The notes beneath the pieces are model-generated. The model saw nothing but the letters and a program-made list of their open reading frames with translations. It was not told the DNA's origin and ran no database searches. A stretch of DNA of 64,000 nt, from positions 248,001 to 312,000 of the forward strand of contig CAVSAR010000001.1 of NCBI GenBank assembly GCA_963726085.1. Direction: 5' to 3'. The position numbers were made by a program, and so were the translations under genes. Shown piece after piece: positions 45,195 through 53,686 of the stretch. The stretch is from ZC4RG30 sp963726085 (GTDB taxonomy: Bacteria > Pseudomonadota > Gammaproteobacteria > Steroidobacterales > Steroidobacteraceae). Each line of letters begins with the position of its first letter. Within the stretch, counting starts at the first letter, position 1.

Positions 45195-46145
45195 TTAATC
45201 AGTACCGAAGGTGCGGATAACGGGCCGCGCCTTTCCCGCTTCGCGATACATCAGACTGTACAAGGCGAACTGGGCAGTTCCAATACGCACCCAGGTGCGC
45301 AAGCGGAAATAGTTGCTCTTTTCCCCGGCGAGCGCCTTCATTGCTTGATCCCCGCGGGTCAACGTATCGAGTGTCGGAAAACAACTTTTCTCGCGATTGG
45401 TCGCCAGATCCTCGGGTCGCATTTGGCTGTACTCGATGTTATTAGTGTCGTTGGCGCTGACTGCAAACAATGCATCAAGCACCGGGCCATCCGCGGTGCA
45501 CACATTGATCGTGTTGGCAGTGGGCGGCAGCGCCGTAATGAAGGGCGCCAGACGCAGATACAGGTCACGGTTAAAGCCCGGCATCTGCTGCAACTCCGAA
45601 ATGCTGGTTATCAGGAGGTTGCCCGTACGATGTGGCGGGACCTGGGAGGCGTACAGGCTGTCTTCGCCACCTTCAGATTCCGGCTGCGTGTTGGGGTCCA
45701 TCCAGTCGATGAGCAGGGAGGTCCAGCGTGGCTCCATCTGCAGCAATTTCAGCAACTGGTTGAAGACCTTCACCGCGGACTCATTGGGCGTACCGTCCTT
45801 GTTGAGCAGGGTGTTGACGTTGAATTTCCCCTGTTCATCGCTAAGCTGGGCCTCAAGCGAGATTTCCGGCGCGACCTCTACCGGGCCATAGTGCATCGCC
45901 CAATCTTCCGACGGGGCATCCTGAGTTGGGTCATCCTGCTGCAGCGCATACGCGGCCAGTGCCTCGGCACCCTGCGCCAGCTGCAGGCCTTGCTCCATGC
46001 TGAAACTGGCGGCGCTGCGGCGCGCGGTCATGGCGCTGTCGAAGAACAGCGTGGCGGCTATGACGGTGGCCAGCGCCACCACGATCATGGCGCTGATTAA
46101 CGCCACGCCGTTTTGGTGGACGTTGCGTTTGGGCAGCGCACTCAA
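45195..46145 (-). CDS. gspK: Type II secretion minor pseudopilin K
   Basis: 316 residues. A prepilin-like leader QNGVALISAMIVVALATVIAATLFF lacks the usual Glu at position 5, as is typical for GspK, the tip pseudopilin. The large globular domain has ISLEAQLSDEQGKFNVNTLL and LLIDWMDPNTQPESEGGEDSLY, which include the GspK calcium-site region. It forms the pseudopilus tip with GspI and GspJ and overlaps gspJ by 4 nt. Confidence 0.9.
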   Translation of the reverse strand: MSALPKRNVHQNGVALISAMIVVALATVIAATLFFDSAMTARRSAASFSMEQGLQLAQGAEALAAYALQQDDPTQDAPSEDWAMHYGPVEVAPEISLEAQLSDEQGKFNVNTLLNKDGTPNESAVKVFNQLLKLLQMEPRWTSLLIDWMDPNTQPESEGGEDSLYASQVPPHRTGNLLITSISELQQMPGFNRDLYLRLAPFITALPPTANTINVCTADGPVLDALFAVSANDTNNIEYSQMRPEDLATNREKSCFPTLDTLTRGDQAMKALAGEKSNYFRLRTWVRIGTAQFALYSLMYREAGKARPVIRTFGTD

Positions 46146-46759
46146 CCGGGCACCTCGATGATCCGCCTGATGACGCCCCAGTCCACCAGTTCAAGGGTCA
46201 CCTCCACGGCTATGGGCCGCCAGCGTTGCTCGCGCTCGATGCGCGTGGCTCCGAGGCTGGGCGGTGGCCAGGACTCCTGCCAGTTGCGCCCATCGCTGTA
46301 GAAGCGGAGCTTGAAACTCTTGACCCCGGTGAGCAGCTCGCGCTTGATGGGTTCAGGATCAAGCGTGGCGTCCAGTACCAGCCAGTGCTCGCGCAGCAAC
46401 TTCCCGTCGTCCAGCCGATAGCGCACCCGCTGCAGGGTCGAGCGTTCCGCGCCCTGCGGGTTCATCCAGCCGCCGCGCGTCAACGACACCTGCGTGTTGT
46501 CGGTGCCGCTGGTTACCAACGCCGGCTGGTAACCCTCGCCCAGTGGCTCGCGGACGGGGCGGGGCGCCAGTTGCGAGAAATCCTGAACCAGGCTGCGGAC
46601 CGCGAATTGCACGGCACGTAGGCGTGCGGAGTTCTGCTGCAACCGTTCCCGGTTGCCAATGGCCTGCTGGATGGCGCCATAGGCCATGGTGAACAGGATG
46701 GCCGTGATCATCACGGCGATCACTATCTCGATGAGCGTGAATCCGCGTTGCTGGCGCAT
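46142..46759 (-). CDS. gspJ: Type II secretion minor pseudopilin J
   Basis: 205 residues. The leader RQQRGFTLIEIVIAVMITAILFTMAYGA has the prepilin peptidase site (G/F) and Glu5. The rest shows GspJ marks such as VRSLVQDFSQLAPRPVRE and YRLDDGKLLREHW. Its first base is shared with the gspI stop codon. Confidence 0.92.
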   Translation of the reverse strand: MRQQRGFTLIEIVIAVMITAILFTMAYGAIQQAIGNRERLQQNSARLRAVQFAVRSLVQDFSQLAPRPVREPLGEGYQPALVTSGTDNTQVSLTRGGWMNPQGAERSTLQRVRYRLDDGKLLREHWLVLDATLDPEPIKRELLTGVKSFKLRFYSDGRNWQESWPPPSLGATRIEREQRWRPIAVEVTLELVDWGVIRRIIEVPG

Positions 46760-47250
46760 CAGTGCTGCTTTTCCGACGTACCCGGCGACTTCTGGTTAGT
46801 GCCACCGGATGCGCTGTCCGGCGCGGAATCCAGCGACCAGTCCGGAATCAAGCCGCTGGCCTTGGCAACGGCCAGCCCCACAAATCCCACGGCAGTGCCC
46901 AACGCCGGGGCGTCGGCACCGGCCGTGCGCGACACCGAAACGTCGATTCGCCGCATCCCCGCGATGCCCGGATCCGTGACCTCCTGTCGCCAGTACCAAG
47001 TCCCGCCGGCAAACTGCACGTCACCGCTGCTCTTGCCGTCGTCGCCAGCTTCAATTCCCAGCCGCACCTCGGTGACATGATTTAGTGCCACCCACTGCGC
47101 GAAGGACTTGTCGCGCAGGTGCTCGAGATTGTCGGCCGACGAGGTCAGCGTGGTCAGCAGGGCGCCGATGCCCAGCGCCACGATGAACAAGGCCACCACC
47201 ACTTCGATCAGGGTGAATGCGCGCTGCCGCAAGGCGCGTGCGGGTATCAC
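46759..47250 (-). CDS. gspI: Type II secretion minor pseudopilin I
   Basis: 163 residues. RAFTLIEVVVALFIVALGIGALL is the prepilin leader with Glu5. ALNHVTEVRLG recalls the GspI WVALNHL block. The C-terminal 60 residues, Ala/Ser/Gly-rich and ending TNQKSPGTSEKQH, extend past the usual GspI length (about 125). It initiates pseudopilus tip assembly with GspJ and GspK. Start overlaps the gspH stop by 4 nt. Confidence 0.9.
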   Translation of the reverse strand: MIPARALRQRAFTLIEVVVALFIVALGIGALLTTLTSSADNLEHLRDKSFAQWVALNHVTEVRLGIEAGDDGKSSGDVQFAGGTWYWRQEVTDPGIAGMRRIDVSVSRTAGADAPALGTAVGFVGLAVAKASGLIPDWSLDSAPDSASGGTNQKSPGTSEKQH

Positions 47251-47819
47251 GCGGGTGCCGGCGCCAGCGCCGTGGCCTTGATGCGATCACCCTGGGGGTC
47301 GGGAGCAAATTGCACCCCCGGACCGCCGCCGTCGCGGCGCAGCGTCCATTTGAACTGGCTCATCTCGCCGCTGGAGAACAGCATGATTTGCGGGACCCGC
47401 GCGTCATTGGCGACCCCTAAGGCCTTCTCGGGTGGCAGGACTACCGTACGTCCTTCGACATCCAGCGAAACATCAATGCCTGCCGGCAGCTGCCGCGGCC
47501 GCAATTGCGGATCGCCGGGCAGGGCTTCCCACTGCGCGCTGCGCGGTTCATACACCAGGAATTCATAGCCACCGATGTAGCAGCGGATTCCGTATTCACG
47601 ATTCTGCAGGGCAGCCTGGTCGCGCAGGTAATCAGTGAGCGCCAGCAGACGGTCACGCTCGTGATCCAGTTCGCGGTCATCGCCCGATACCCGCATCGAC
47701 AACACCGTGCCGACCACCATGATGCCGATGATCAGCACCACGACGAGTATCTCGATCAGCGTGAATCCCGCGGCCGATCGGATGTTATTGGCCGAGATTC
47801 CAGTTCCCGATGTCGGCAT
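47247..47819 (-). CDS. gspH: Type II secretion minor pseudopilin H
   Basis: 190 residues. AAGFTLIEILVVVLIIGIMVVGTVLSM is the prepilin leader. The globular domain is GspH-like (DYLRDQAALQNREYGIRCYIGGYEFLVYE). From the ATG at 47819 the gene overlaps the end of gspG by 35 nt; the leader before the G/F site is then 17 residues, which is plausible but long, and no better start was seen downstream. Confidence 0.88.
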   Translation of the reverse strand: MPTSGTGISANNIRSAAGFTLIEILVVVLIIGIMVVGTVLSMRVSGDDRELDHERDRLLALTDYLRDQAALQNREYGIRCYIGGYEFLVYEPRSAQWEALPGDPQLRPRQLPAGIDVSLDVEGRTVVLPPEKALGVANDARVPQIMLFSSGEMSQFKWTLRRDGGGPGVQFAPDPQGDRIKATALAPAPA

Positions 47820-48225
47820 TGGCCTTCTCGCCGCCCGCCTGGCCGTCGGCGCCCAGCGTGTAGATATCGATCTCGCCGTGGGTGCCTGGATTTTCGTAGA
47901 GGTAGTCCCGACCCCAGGGGTCCTTGCTCAGACGCTTGATGTAGCCGCCTTCCTTCCAGTTGCGGATTTCCGGATCCGCAGGTTTTTCTACCAGTGCCCG
48001 TAGACCCTGTTCCGTGGTCGGATAGCGGAAGTTGTCGAGCTTGAACAGCGTTAGGGCGGTTTCCATGGCCTGGATGTCCTGCCTGGCCTTGGCGATGCGC
48101 GCATCGTCAGTGCGACCCGACAGGGTCTGGGTGACGACCGCGGCCAGCAACCCGATAATCACCACCACCACGATGATCTCGATGAGCGTGAAGCCACTCT
48201 GGGCGGCGCGTGTCCGGCGAGTCAT
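47785..48225 (-). CDS. gspG: Type II secretion major pseudopilin G
   Basis: 146 residues from the ATG at 48225. The leader TRRTRAAQSGFTLIEIIVVVVIIGLLAAVV carries the prepilin cleavage site and Glu5. DNFRYPTTEQGLRALVEKP and DPWGRDYLYENPG are the signature of the major pseudopilin, including the calcium-binding region. It begins the gsp run in this window; gspC, D, E and F are absent here. The frame is open further upstream but only the 48225 start gives a normal leader. Confidence 0.95.
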   Translation of the reverse strand: MTRRTRAAQSGFTLIEIIVVVVIIGLLAAVVTQTLSGRTDDARIAKARQDIQAMETALTLFKLDNFRYPTTEQGLRALVEKPADPEIRNWKEGGYIKRLSKDPWGRDYLYENPGTHGEIDIYTLGADGQAGGEKANADIGNWNLGQ

Positions 48226-48272
48226 AGTGTCACCTTGGGAAACCTGCACGAAACTGGGCCGGATCATAGCAA

Positions 48273-48893
48273 ATGCAACCAAGCGTTCCCGTGAACCATG
48301 ACACGCCAGCATTGAGGCTACTGCGGTCGCTTAACGGCGACGGGCGCCTGGGCGTGGCGTTGCTGCTGGCGGTCTGCCTGCTACTGCTGCCGCTGCTGGG
48401 CGGCGAGCCATTGCGGCTGGCCTGGCGCTACCAGCGCGACGCGGTCGATGCCGGCGAAGTCTGGCGCCTGGTGACCGCCCACTTGGTGCACCTTGACGCC
48501 ACGCATGCACTGCTCAATGCCCTGGGGTTGGTGCTGCTTTGGGGGTTATTTGCGAGGGTGTGGAGTCCCCGCCAATGGCTGTTCGCGGTGCTGCTCTCGC
48601 TAATCGCAATCGACGCCGGGTTCTGGTTCCTGTCGCCGCGGCTTCAGTGGTACGTCGGCGCATCAGGATTGCTGCATGGCATCTTTGCCTGCGGCTGCAT
48701 CGCCATGCTGCGCCAGCGCGACTGGATCGGCGCCGTGGCTACAGCGGTGTTCATTGCCAAGCTCGCGTGGGAACAGCGCGTTGGCCCCATGCCGTTTGAA
48801 GAGAGTGGGACCGTGGTCACCGTCGCCCATCTATACGGTGCGGCCGGAGGATTCATGGCCGGCCTGTGGATGGCGGTTATACTTCGTCGATGA
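48273..48893 (+). CDS. rrtA: Rhombosortase-like rhomboid intramembrane protease
   Basis: 206 residues with about six membrane helices. The rhomboid active site is there: Ser in WYVGASGLLHGIFACG and the partner His in VVTVAHLYGAAGGFMAG, plus TAHLVHLDATHALLNALG as the upstream helix motif. The short six-helix form with this spacing matches the rhombosortase branch, which trims GlyGly-CTERM tails of proteins exported by type II secretion. It is divergent from gspG (47-nt gap), which supports that role. No GlyGly-CTERM substrate was seen in the window. Its stop overlaps fabD. Confidence 0.75.
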   Translation: MQPSVPVNHDTPALRLLRSLNGDGRLGVALLLAVCLLLLPLLGGEPLRLAWRYQRDAVDAGEVWRLVTAHLVHLDATHALLNALGLVLLWGLFARVWSPRQWLFAVLLSLIAIDAGFWFLSPRLQWYVGASGLLHGIFACGCIAMLRQRDWIGAVATAVFIAKLAWEQRVGPMPFEESGTVVTVAHLYGAAGGFMAGLWMAVILRR

Positions 48894-49843
48894 AGAACGT
48901 GTTCGTATTTCCGGGCCAGGGCTCGCAGTCGATAGGCATGATGGCGGAGCTGGCCACCAGTAACCGGGTGATCACCGACACTTTCGCCGAAGCGTCCGAG
49001 GCGCTGGGCTATGACCTGTGGCAGCTGGTGCAGACCGGTCCGGCAGAACTGCTCAATGAAACAGTGCGCACCCAGCCCATCATGCTGGTGGCAGGCGTGG
49101 CAACGTGGCGCTACTGGAAGCGCGCGGGAGGCCGGGACCCGGACGTGGTCTGCGGGCATAGCCTGGGTGAATACACCGCCCTGGCCGCCGCCGACGCGAT
49201 CGCGCTGCCTGCAGTGGTAAGGCTGGTGCATACACGCGCACAGCTGATGCAGCAGGCCGTGCCGGCGGGTGAGGGCGCGATCGCCGCGGTACTGGGCCTG
49301 GACGACGAAGCCATCGTCGCGGCCTGCAGCGAAGCCGCTGAGGGCGAGGTGGTGGACCTGGTCAATTTCAATTCCCCCGGGCAGGTGGTGATCGCCGGCC
49401 ATATCGCGGCCGTGAATCGCGCACTGGCCGGATGCAAGGCACGAGGCGCCAAACGCGCGGTGCTGCTGCCCATGAGCGTGCCAGCGCACAGTTCGCTGAT
49501 GCGGCCTGCGGCCGAAAAATTTGCCGAGCAGCTCAAGGGCATACGGTTTCGATCACCAAGGATTCCTTTCTGGAGCCCGGTGGACTGCGCGCCCCACAAT
49601 GAACCCGATGACATCCACGCGCTGCTGATTCGGCAGCTGGACAGCGCGGTACGGTGGGCAGACCTGGTGCGCGCGCTGAGCAGGGCCGGTGCCTCCACGT
49701 TCGTGGAGTGCGGACCCGGCAAGGTGCTCACCGCACTGGGACGACGCATCGACAAACAGCTGCAGTGCCTGGCGCTGCAGGACCCCGACTCGGTCCAGGC
49801 AGCGCAGACCTCACTGCAGCCCAATACCCCGGAGGCCGCGTGA
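48890..49843 (+). CDS. fabD: Malonyl-CoA:ACP transacylase
   Basis: 317 residues from the ATG at 48890. VFVFPGQGSQSIGM at the start, the nucleophile in VCGHSLGEYTAL, a partner His in MSVPAHSSLM, and the C-terminal VECGPGKVLTAL define FabD. It loads malonate onto acyl carrier protein. It is coupled to the rhombosortase gene and to fabG by 4-nt overlaps. Confidence 0.96.
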   Translation: MKNVFVFPGQGSQSIGMMAELATSNRVITDTFAEASEALGYDLWQLVQTGPAELLNETVRTQPIMLVAGVATWRYWKRAGGRDPDVVCGHSLGEYTALAAADAIALPAVVRLVHTRAQLMQQAVPAGEGAIAAVLGLDDEAIVAACSEAAEGEVVDLVNFNSPGQVVIAGHIAAVNRALAGCKARGAKRAVLLPMSVPAHSSLMRPAAEKFAEQLKGIRFRSPRIPFWSPVDCAPHNEPDDIHALLIRQLDSAVRWADLVRALSRAGASTFVECGPGKVLTALGRRIDKQLQCLALQDPDSVQAAQTSLQPNTPEAA

Positions 49844-50604
49844 CCACGGACCACACTCTTGCCGGATCCATGCTGGCCGGGCAAACCGCGCTCGTGACCG
49901 GAGCCTCGCGCGGCATCGGGCACGCCATCGCACTGCGCCTGGCGCGAGCCGGCGCCAAGGTGGTCGGCACGGCTACCACCGCAGAAGGCGCGGCCAAGAT
50001 CAGCGCGGCGCTGGCGGCCAGCGGTGGCCGCGGTGAGGTGCTCAACGTCACCCAGCCGGATTCACTTGCGGGGCTGATGGCCGCCCTCGACGCAAGCGGT
50101 GACATGCCCACCATCCTGGTCAACAACGCCGCGATCACCCGCGATACCTTGGCCCTGCGCATGAAGGACGAGGACTGGAACCAGGTGCTCGACACGAACC
50201 TGTCGGCAAACTTCCGCGTCTCCAAGGCCTGCCTCAAGCGCATGATGAAGCAACGCCACGGGCGCATCATCAGCATTACCTCGGTGGTGGGACTGATGGG
50301 CAATGCCGGCCAGGCCAACTACGCTGCCGCCAAGGCGGGCGTGATCGGACTGACGAAGTCCCTGGCCAGGGAGCTGGCCGCACGCAATATCACGGTCAAT
50401 GCCGTGGCACCGGGCTTCATCGATACCGACATGACCCGTGACCTGCCCGAAGAGCAAAAAGCTGCGCTGCTGCAGCAGATCCCGGCCGGGCGCTTGGGCA
50501 GCCCGGATGACGTCGCAGCGGCCGTGCTGTACCTGGCATCGCCCGATGCGGCCTATGTCACCGGTCAGACGCTGAGCGTAAACGGGGGCATGCTGATGCC
50601 CTGA
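49840..50604 (+). CDS. fabG: 3-oxoacyl-ACP reductase
   Basis: 254 residues from a GTG at 49840 (GGAGG seven nt before); an ATG at 49870 would drop ten residues. The short-chain dehydrogenase marks are TGASRGIGHAIA, LVNNAAITRD, the catalytic Ser in ITSVVG, and the Tyr/Lys pair in ANYAAAKAG. It makes the first reduction of fatty-acid elongation, using NADPH. Confidence 0.95.
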   Translation: MTTDHTLAGSMLAGQTALVTGASRGIGHAIALRLARAGAKVVGTATTAEGAAKISAALAASGGRGEVLNVTQPDSLAGLMAALDASGDMPTILVNNAAITRDTLALRMKDEDWNQVLDTNLSANFRVSKACLKRMMKQRHGRIISITSVVGLMGNAGQANYAAAKAGVIGLTKSLARELAARNITVNAVAPGFIDTDMTRDLPEEQKAALLQQIPAGRLGSPDDVAAAVLYLASPDAAYVTGQTLSVNGGMLMP

Positions 50605-50620
50605 ACGGGCGGGCGCAGAA

Positions 50621-50633
50621 CCCCTAAAAGGGG
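50621..50633 (+). terminator. Small hairpin after fabG
   Basis: CCCCT and AGGGG pair around an AAA loop, 17 nt after fabG. The stem is short and a T-rich stretch follows only after about 15 nt, so it is a weak or attenuating terminator ahead of acpP. Confidence 0.35.
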
Positions 50634-50696
50634 GGCTTCTCACTAAATATTCTTTTGAAACAAGACCTTATAGGTAACCAGAATCCGGTATTTCTA

Positions 50697-50725
50697 TGGT
50701 CAAGTGCGAAGCGTTCCCCTACAAT
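50697..50725 (+). promoter_or_regulatory. Candidate acpP promoter
   Basis: TGGTCA (50697-50702) and TACAAT (50720-50725) with a 17-nt spacer, 63 nt before the acpP start. A separate promoter fits the much higher need for acyl carrier protein than for its neighbours. The 5' leader holds an imperfect GGGC-rich inverted repeat. Confidence 0.55.
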
Positions 50726-50788
50726 ACGCGCCCCATACGGGCCGGAAAGGGCTCGTACGCCCGTACATAATCAGAGGATTACACCAAG

Positions 50789-51031
50789 ATGAGCAGCGTC
50801 GAAAGCCAAGTCAAAGCCATCGTTGCCGAGCAGCTGGGCGTCAAGGCCGAGCAGGTGACGAACGAGGCGTCCTTCGTCGACGATCTCGGCGCTGACTCGC
50901 TGGATACCGTTGAGCTGGTGATGGCCCTCGAAGAAGAATTCGAGATCGAGATTCCGGATGAAGAAGCCGAGAAGATCACTACCGTCCAGCAGGCGATCAC
51001 CTACATCAACGATCGCCGCGCCAAGGCCTGA
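50789..51031 (+). CDS. acpP: Acyl carrier protein
   Basis: 80 residues, acidic. Ser37 in GADSLDTVELVMALEEEF is the phosphopantetheine site. It carries growing acyl chains for fatty-acid synthesis. A clear AGAGG ribosome site lies 11 nt before the ATG. It sits between fabG and fabF, the usual gammaproteobacterial order. Confidence 0.98.
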   Translation: MSSVESQVKAIVAEQLGVKAEQVTNEASFVDDLGADSLDTVELVMALEEEFEIEIPDEEAEKITTVQQAITYINDRRAKA

Positions 51032-51040
51032 TCGCGCGTT

Positions 51041-52288
51041 TTGAGCAAGCGTCGTGTAGTCATCACGGGCATGGGTCTCATCTCTCCGGTGGGCAGCACC
51101 GTGGAGATGGCCTGGGCCAACGTGCTGGCCGGCAAGAGTGGCATCGGGCCCATCACCCGCTTCGATGTCAGCGCCTTTCCCTGTCGTTTCGGTGGTGCTG
51201 TGCAAGGCTTCGACCTTGAGCAGTACCTGCCGGCCAAGGAAGCCCGGCGCATGGACGAGTTCATGCACTACGGCATCGCCGCCGGCGTGCAGGCCATGGC
51301 CGACTCGGGCCTGGATCTGGAAAAAACCGACCTTGACCGTGCCGGCGTCATCACCGGGTCGGGCATCGGCGGCCTGCAAACCATCGAAGACCAGCACAAC
51401 GACTTCATGGCGGCCCAGAATCCGCGCAAGATTTCCCCGTTCTTCGTGCCGTCCACCATCATCAACATGATTTCCGGCCACCTGTCGATCCGGTTTGGAT
51501 TGCGCGGCCCGAACCTTGGCGTCGTGACCGCCTGCACCACCTCCACGCATGCATTGGGTGTCGCGATGCGCACCATCCAATATGGCGATGCGGATATCGT
51601 GCTGGCGGGCGGATCCGAGATGGCCACGACGCGCATGGGACTGGGCGGCTTTGGCCAGGCCAAGGCACTCTCGACCCGCAACGATGCGCCGCAGGAAGCA
51701 AGCCGCCCCTGGGACAAGGACCGCGACGGCTTCGTACTCAGCGATGGCGGTGGCGCCATGGTGCTGGAGGATCTGGACCACGCGCGCGCCCGTGGCGCGC
51801 GTATTTACGCCGAGCTGGCCGGGTTTGGCATGAGCGGCGATGCCCACCACATCACGGCGCCGCCCGAAGACGGCAATGGCGCGCGCCGCGCAATGCAAAG
51901 TGCGCTGCGTGACGCCGCGTTGAATCCCGGCGATGTCCAGTACGTGAATGCGCATGCCACTTCCACCAACCTCGGCGACCTGGCCGAAACCCGGGCAATC
52001 AAGGGCGCCTTCGGGGACGCCGCGTACAAGCTGGCGGTGAGCTCGACCAAATCCGTCACTGGCCACCTGCTGGGCGCGGCAGGGGTGCTGGAGGCGATTT
52101 TGTGCACGCTGGCCATTCGCGACCAGGTGGCGCCGGGCACCATGAACCTGCACACCCCCGATGAGGGCTGCGACCTGGACTATGTGCCGCTGACATCGCG
52201 TCGCATGCGCATTGAAGCGGCACTGTCGAACTCCTTTGGCTTTGGCGGCACCAATGGCACGTTGGCGCTGCGCCGTTTCACGGGCTGA
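51041..52288 (+). CDS. fabF: 3-oxoacyl-ACP synthase II
   Basis: 415 residues from a TTG at 51041 (no ATG before the conserved core). The catalytic Cys is in VTACTTSTHALG; the two histidines are in VNAHATSTNLGD and SVTGHLLGAAG. It condenses malonyl-ACP with acyl-ACP and controls unsaturated chain length and temperature response. Ser replaces the usual Gly after CTT. It follows acpP by 9 nt. Confidence 0.96.
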   Translation: MSKRRVVITGMGLISPVGSTVEMAWANVLAGKSGIGPITRFDVSAFPCRFGGAVQGFDLEQYLPAKEARRMDEFMHYGIAAGVQAMADSGLDLEKTDLDRAGVITGSGIGGLQTIEDQHNDFMAAQNPRKISPFFVPSTIINMISGHLSIRFGLRGPNLGVVTACTTSTHALGVAMRTIQYGDADIVLAGGSEMATTRMGLGGFGQAKALSTRNDAPQEASRPWDKDRDGFVLSDGGGAMVLEDLDHARARGARIYAELAGFGMSGDAHHITAPPEDGNGARRAMQSALRDAALNPGDVQYVNAHATSTNLGDLAETRAIKGAFGDAAYKLAVSSTKSVTGHLLGAAGVLEAILCTLAIRDQVAPGTMNLHTPDEGCDLDYVPLTSRRMRIEAALSNSFGFGGTNGTLALRRFTG

Positions 52289-52306
52289 TTCGGACGACCG
52301 GGCGCC

Positions 52307-53686
52307 ATGAGCGCGCCGCAGGCACATTTTGAGCCCGTGGCGCTGGCGCCGCATGCGCTGCTGGCGCTGGCCAGCCGCTGGCCAGACCGCTATCCGGTAC
52401 TGCTCGACAGCGCCGCGCAGGGCGCACTTTCCAGCTTCTCCATGCTCGCGGCGCTGCCACGCGCCACGCTTGCCATCGATGCTGCCGGGCAGCTGCATGG
52501 GTTTGGCAGGGTCGCCACACCGGGCGGGTTTCTGGCCACCCTCGAGCAACTGTGGCGAGAGGCCGCAAAAAGTGCCGCGGCACGTCCCGAGCATCTGCCC
52601 TTTGCCGGCGGCTGGATCGTCTACCTGGGCTACGAAATGGCGCGGGAAATCGAGCCCTCGTTGCGACCCTGGTGGCCGGCGTCCAGCCTGACCGACGCCC
52701 GTCCGGTGGCCACTGCCATGCGCATTCCCGCGGCACTGATCCACGGGGAGGGCGGCGCATTCCTGGTGAGTGAACCCTCCGTATCGGCGCAAGAGCGTTC
52801 GCAGATCCTGGAAGACCTGCGCCAGGTCGGCAGTGGCGCGGTAGCGGCAATTGAGCCGCAGCCCATTGAGCTGGTCGAAGAGCCGCCCGAGGCCTATCTC
52901 ACGCGCGTGCGCCGCGCGCAGGAGTACATTCGCGCGGGTGACATCTACCAGGCCAACCTGTCGCGCTCCTGGCGCGCCACATTGCCTGCAGCCTATTCAC
53001 TGCCGGCGCTGTATCGCCGGCTGCGCACCACCAACCCCGCGCCGTTTGCGGCGCTGGCGCAGTTTGGAGATTTCAGGATCCTGTCATCCTCGCCGGAGCG
53101 ACTCCTGCAGATTCGCGGTCGACACGTATCCACCAGGCCCATCGCGGGCACGCATCCACGCGGCAGCACCGAAACGGATGACCGTGCGTTGGCGGCCGCC
53201 CTGATAGCGCACCCCAAGGAGCGGGCCGAGCACGTGATGCTAATTGACCTGGCGCGCAACGACCTGGGGCGCGTGTGCGTCGGCGGCAGCGTGCGGGTTG
53301 ATGAATACATGGCCCTGGAAACCTATGCCCATGTGCATCACATCGTTTCCAATGTGACCGGCGAGCTGCGCCCCGAGGTCACGTCCATCGAGGCGCTGCG
53401 CGCGGTGTTCCCGGGGGGAACCATCACCGGCGTGCCCAAGGTGCGTTGCATGCAGATCATTGCCGAGCTGGAAGCGGCGCCACGCGGACCCTATACGGGC
53501 AGTCTTGGATATCTCAACCACGATGGCTCGGGTGACTTCAATATCCTGATTCGCACGATTTCCGTGCTGGGAAACCAGCTGGAGTTGCGCGCGGGTGCGG
53601 GCATCGTGGCCGATTCGCGACCCGAGCGGGAGCTGGAAGAGTCCCGGGCAAAGGCCCGTGGCATGGTGTTGGCCGTGACCCCATGA
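52307..53686 (+). CDS. pabB: Aminodeoxychorismate synthase component I
   Basis: 459 residues. The chorismate-binding domain has QANLSRSWRA, RPIAGTHPRGS, DLARNDLGRVC, and EALRAVFPGGTITGVPKVRCMQIIAELE. With a glutamine amidotransferase (PabA/TrpG, not in the window) it makes aminodeoxychorismate for folate. It overlaps pabC by 4 nt, which favours PabB over anthranilate synthase. Confidence 0.9.
   Translation: MSAPQAHFEPVALAPHALLALASRWPDRYPVLLDSAAQGALSSFSMLAALPRATLAIDAAGQLHGFGRVATPGGFLATLEQLWREAAKSAAARPEHLPFAGGWIVYLGYEMAREIEPSLRPWWPASSLTDARPVATAMRIPAALIHGEGGAFLVSEPSVSAQERSQILEDLRQVGSGAVAAIEPQPIELVEEPPEAYLTRVRRAQEYIRAGDIYQANLSRSWRATLPAAYSLPALYRRLRTTNPAPFAALAQFGDFRILSSSPERLLQIRGRHVSTRPIAGTHPRGSTETDDRALAAALIAHPKERAEHVMLIDLARNDLGRVCVGGSVRVDEYMALETYAHVHHIVSNVTGELRPEVTSIEALRAVFPGGTITGVPKVRCMQIIAELEAAPRGPYTGSLGYLNHDGSGDFNILIRTISVLGNQLELRAGAGIVADSRPERELEESRAKARGMVLAVTP

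Noticed and set aside
50771..52792. A 673-codon open frame antisense to acpP and fabF
   Set aside because: It is the mirror of strongly conserved genes and has low-complexity composition, so it is a shadow.
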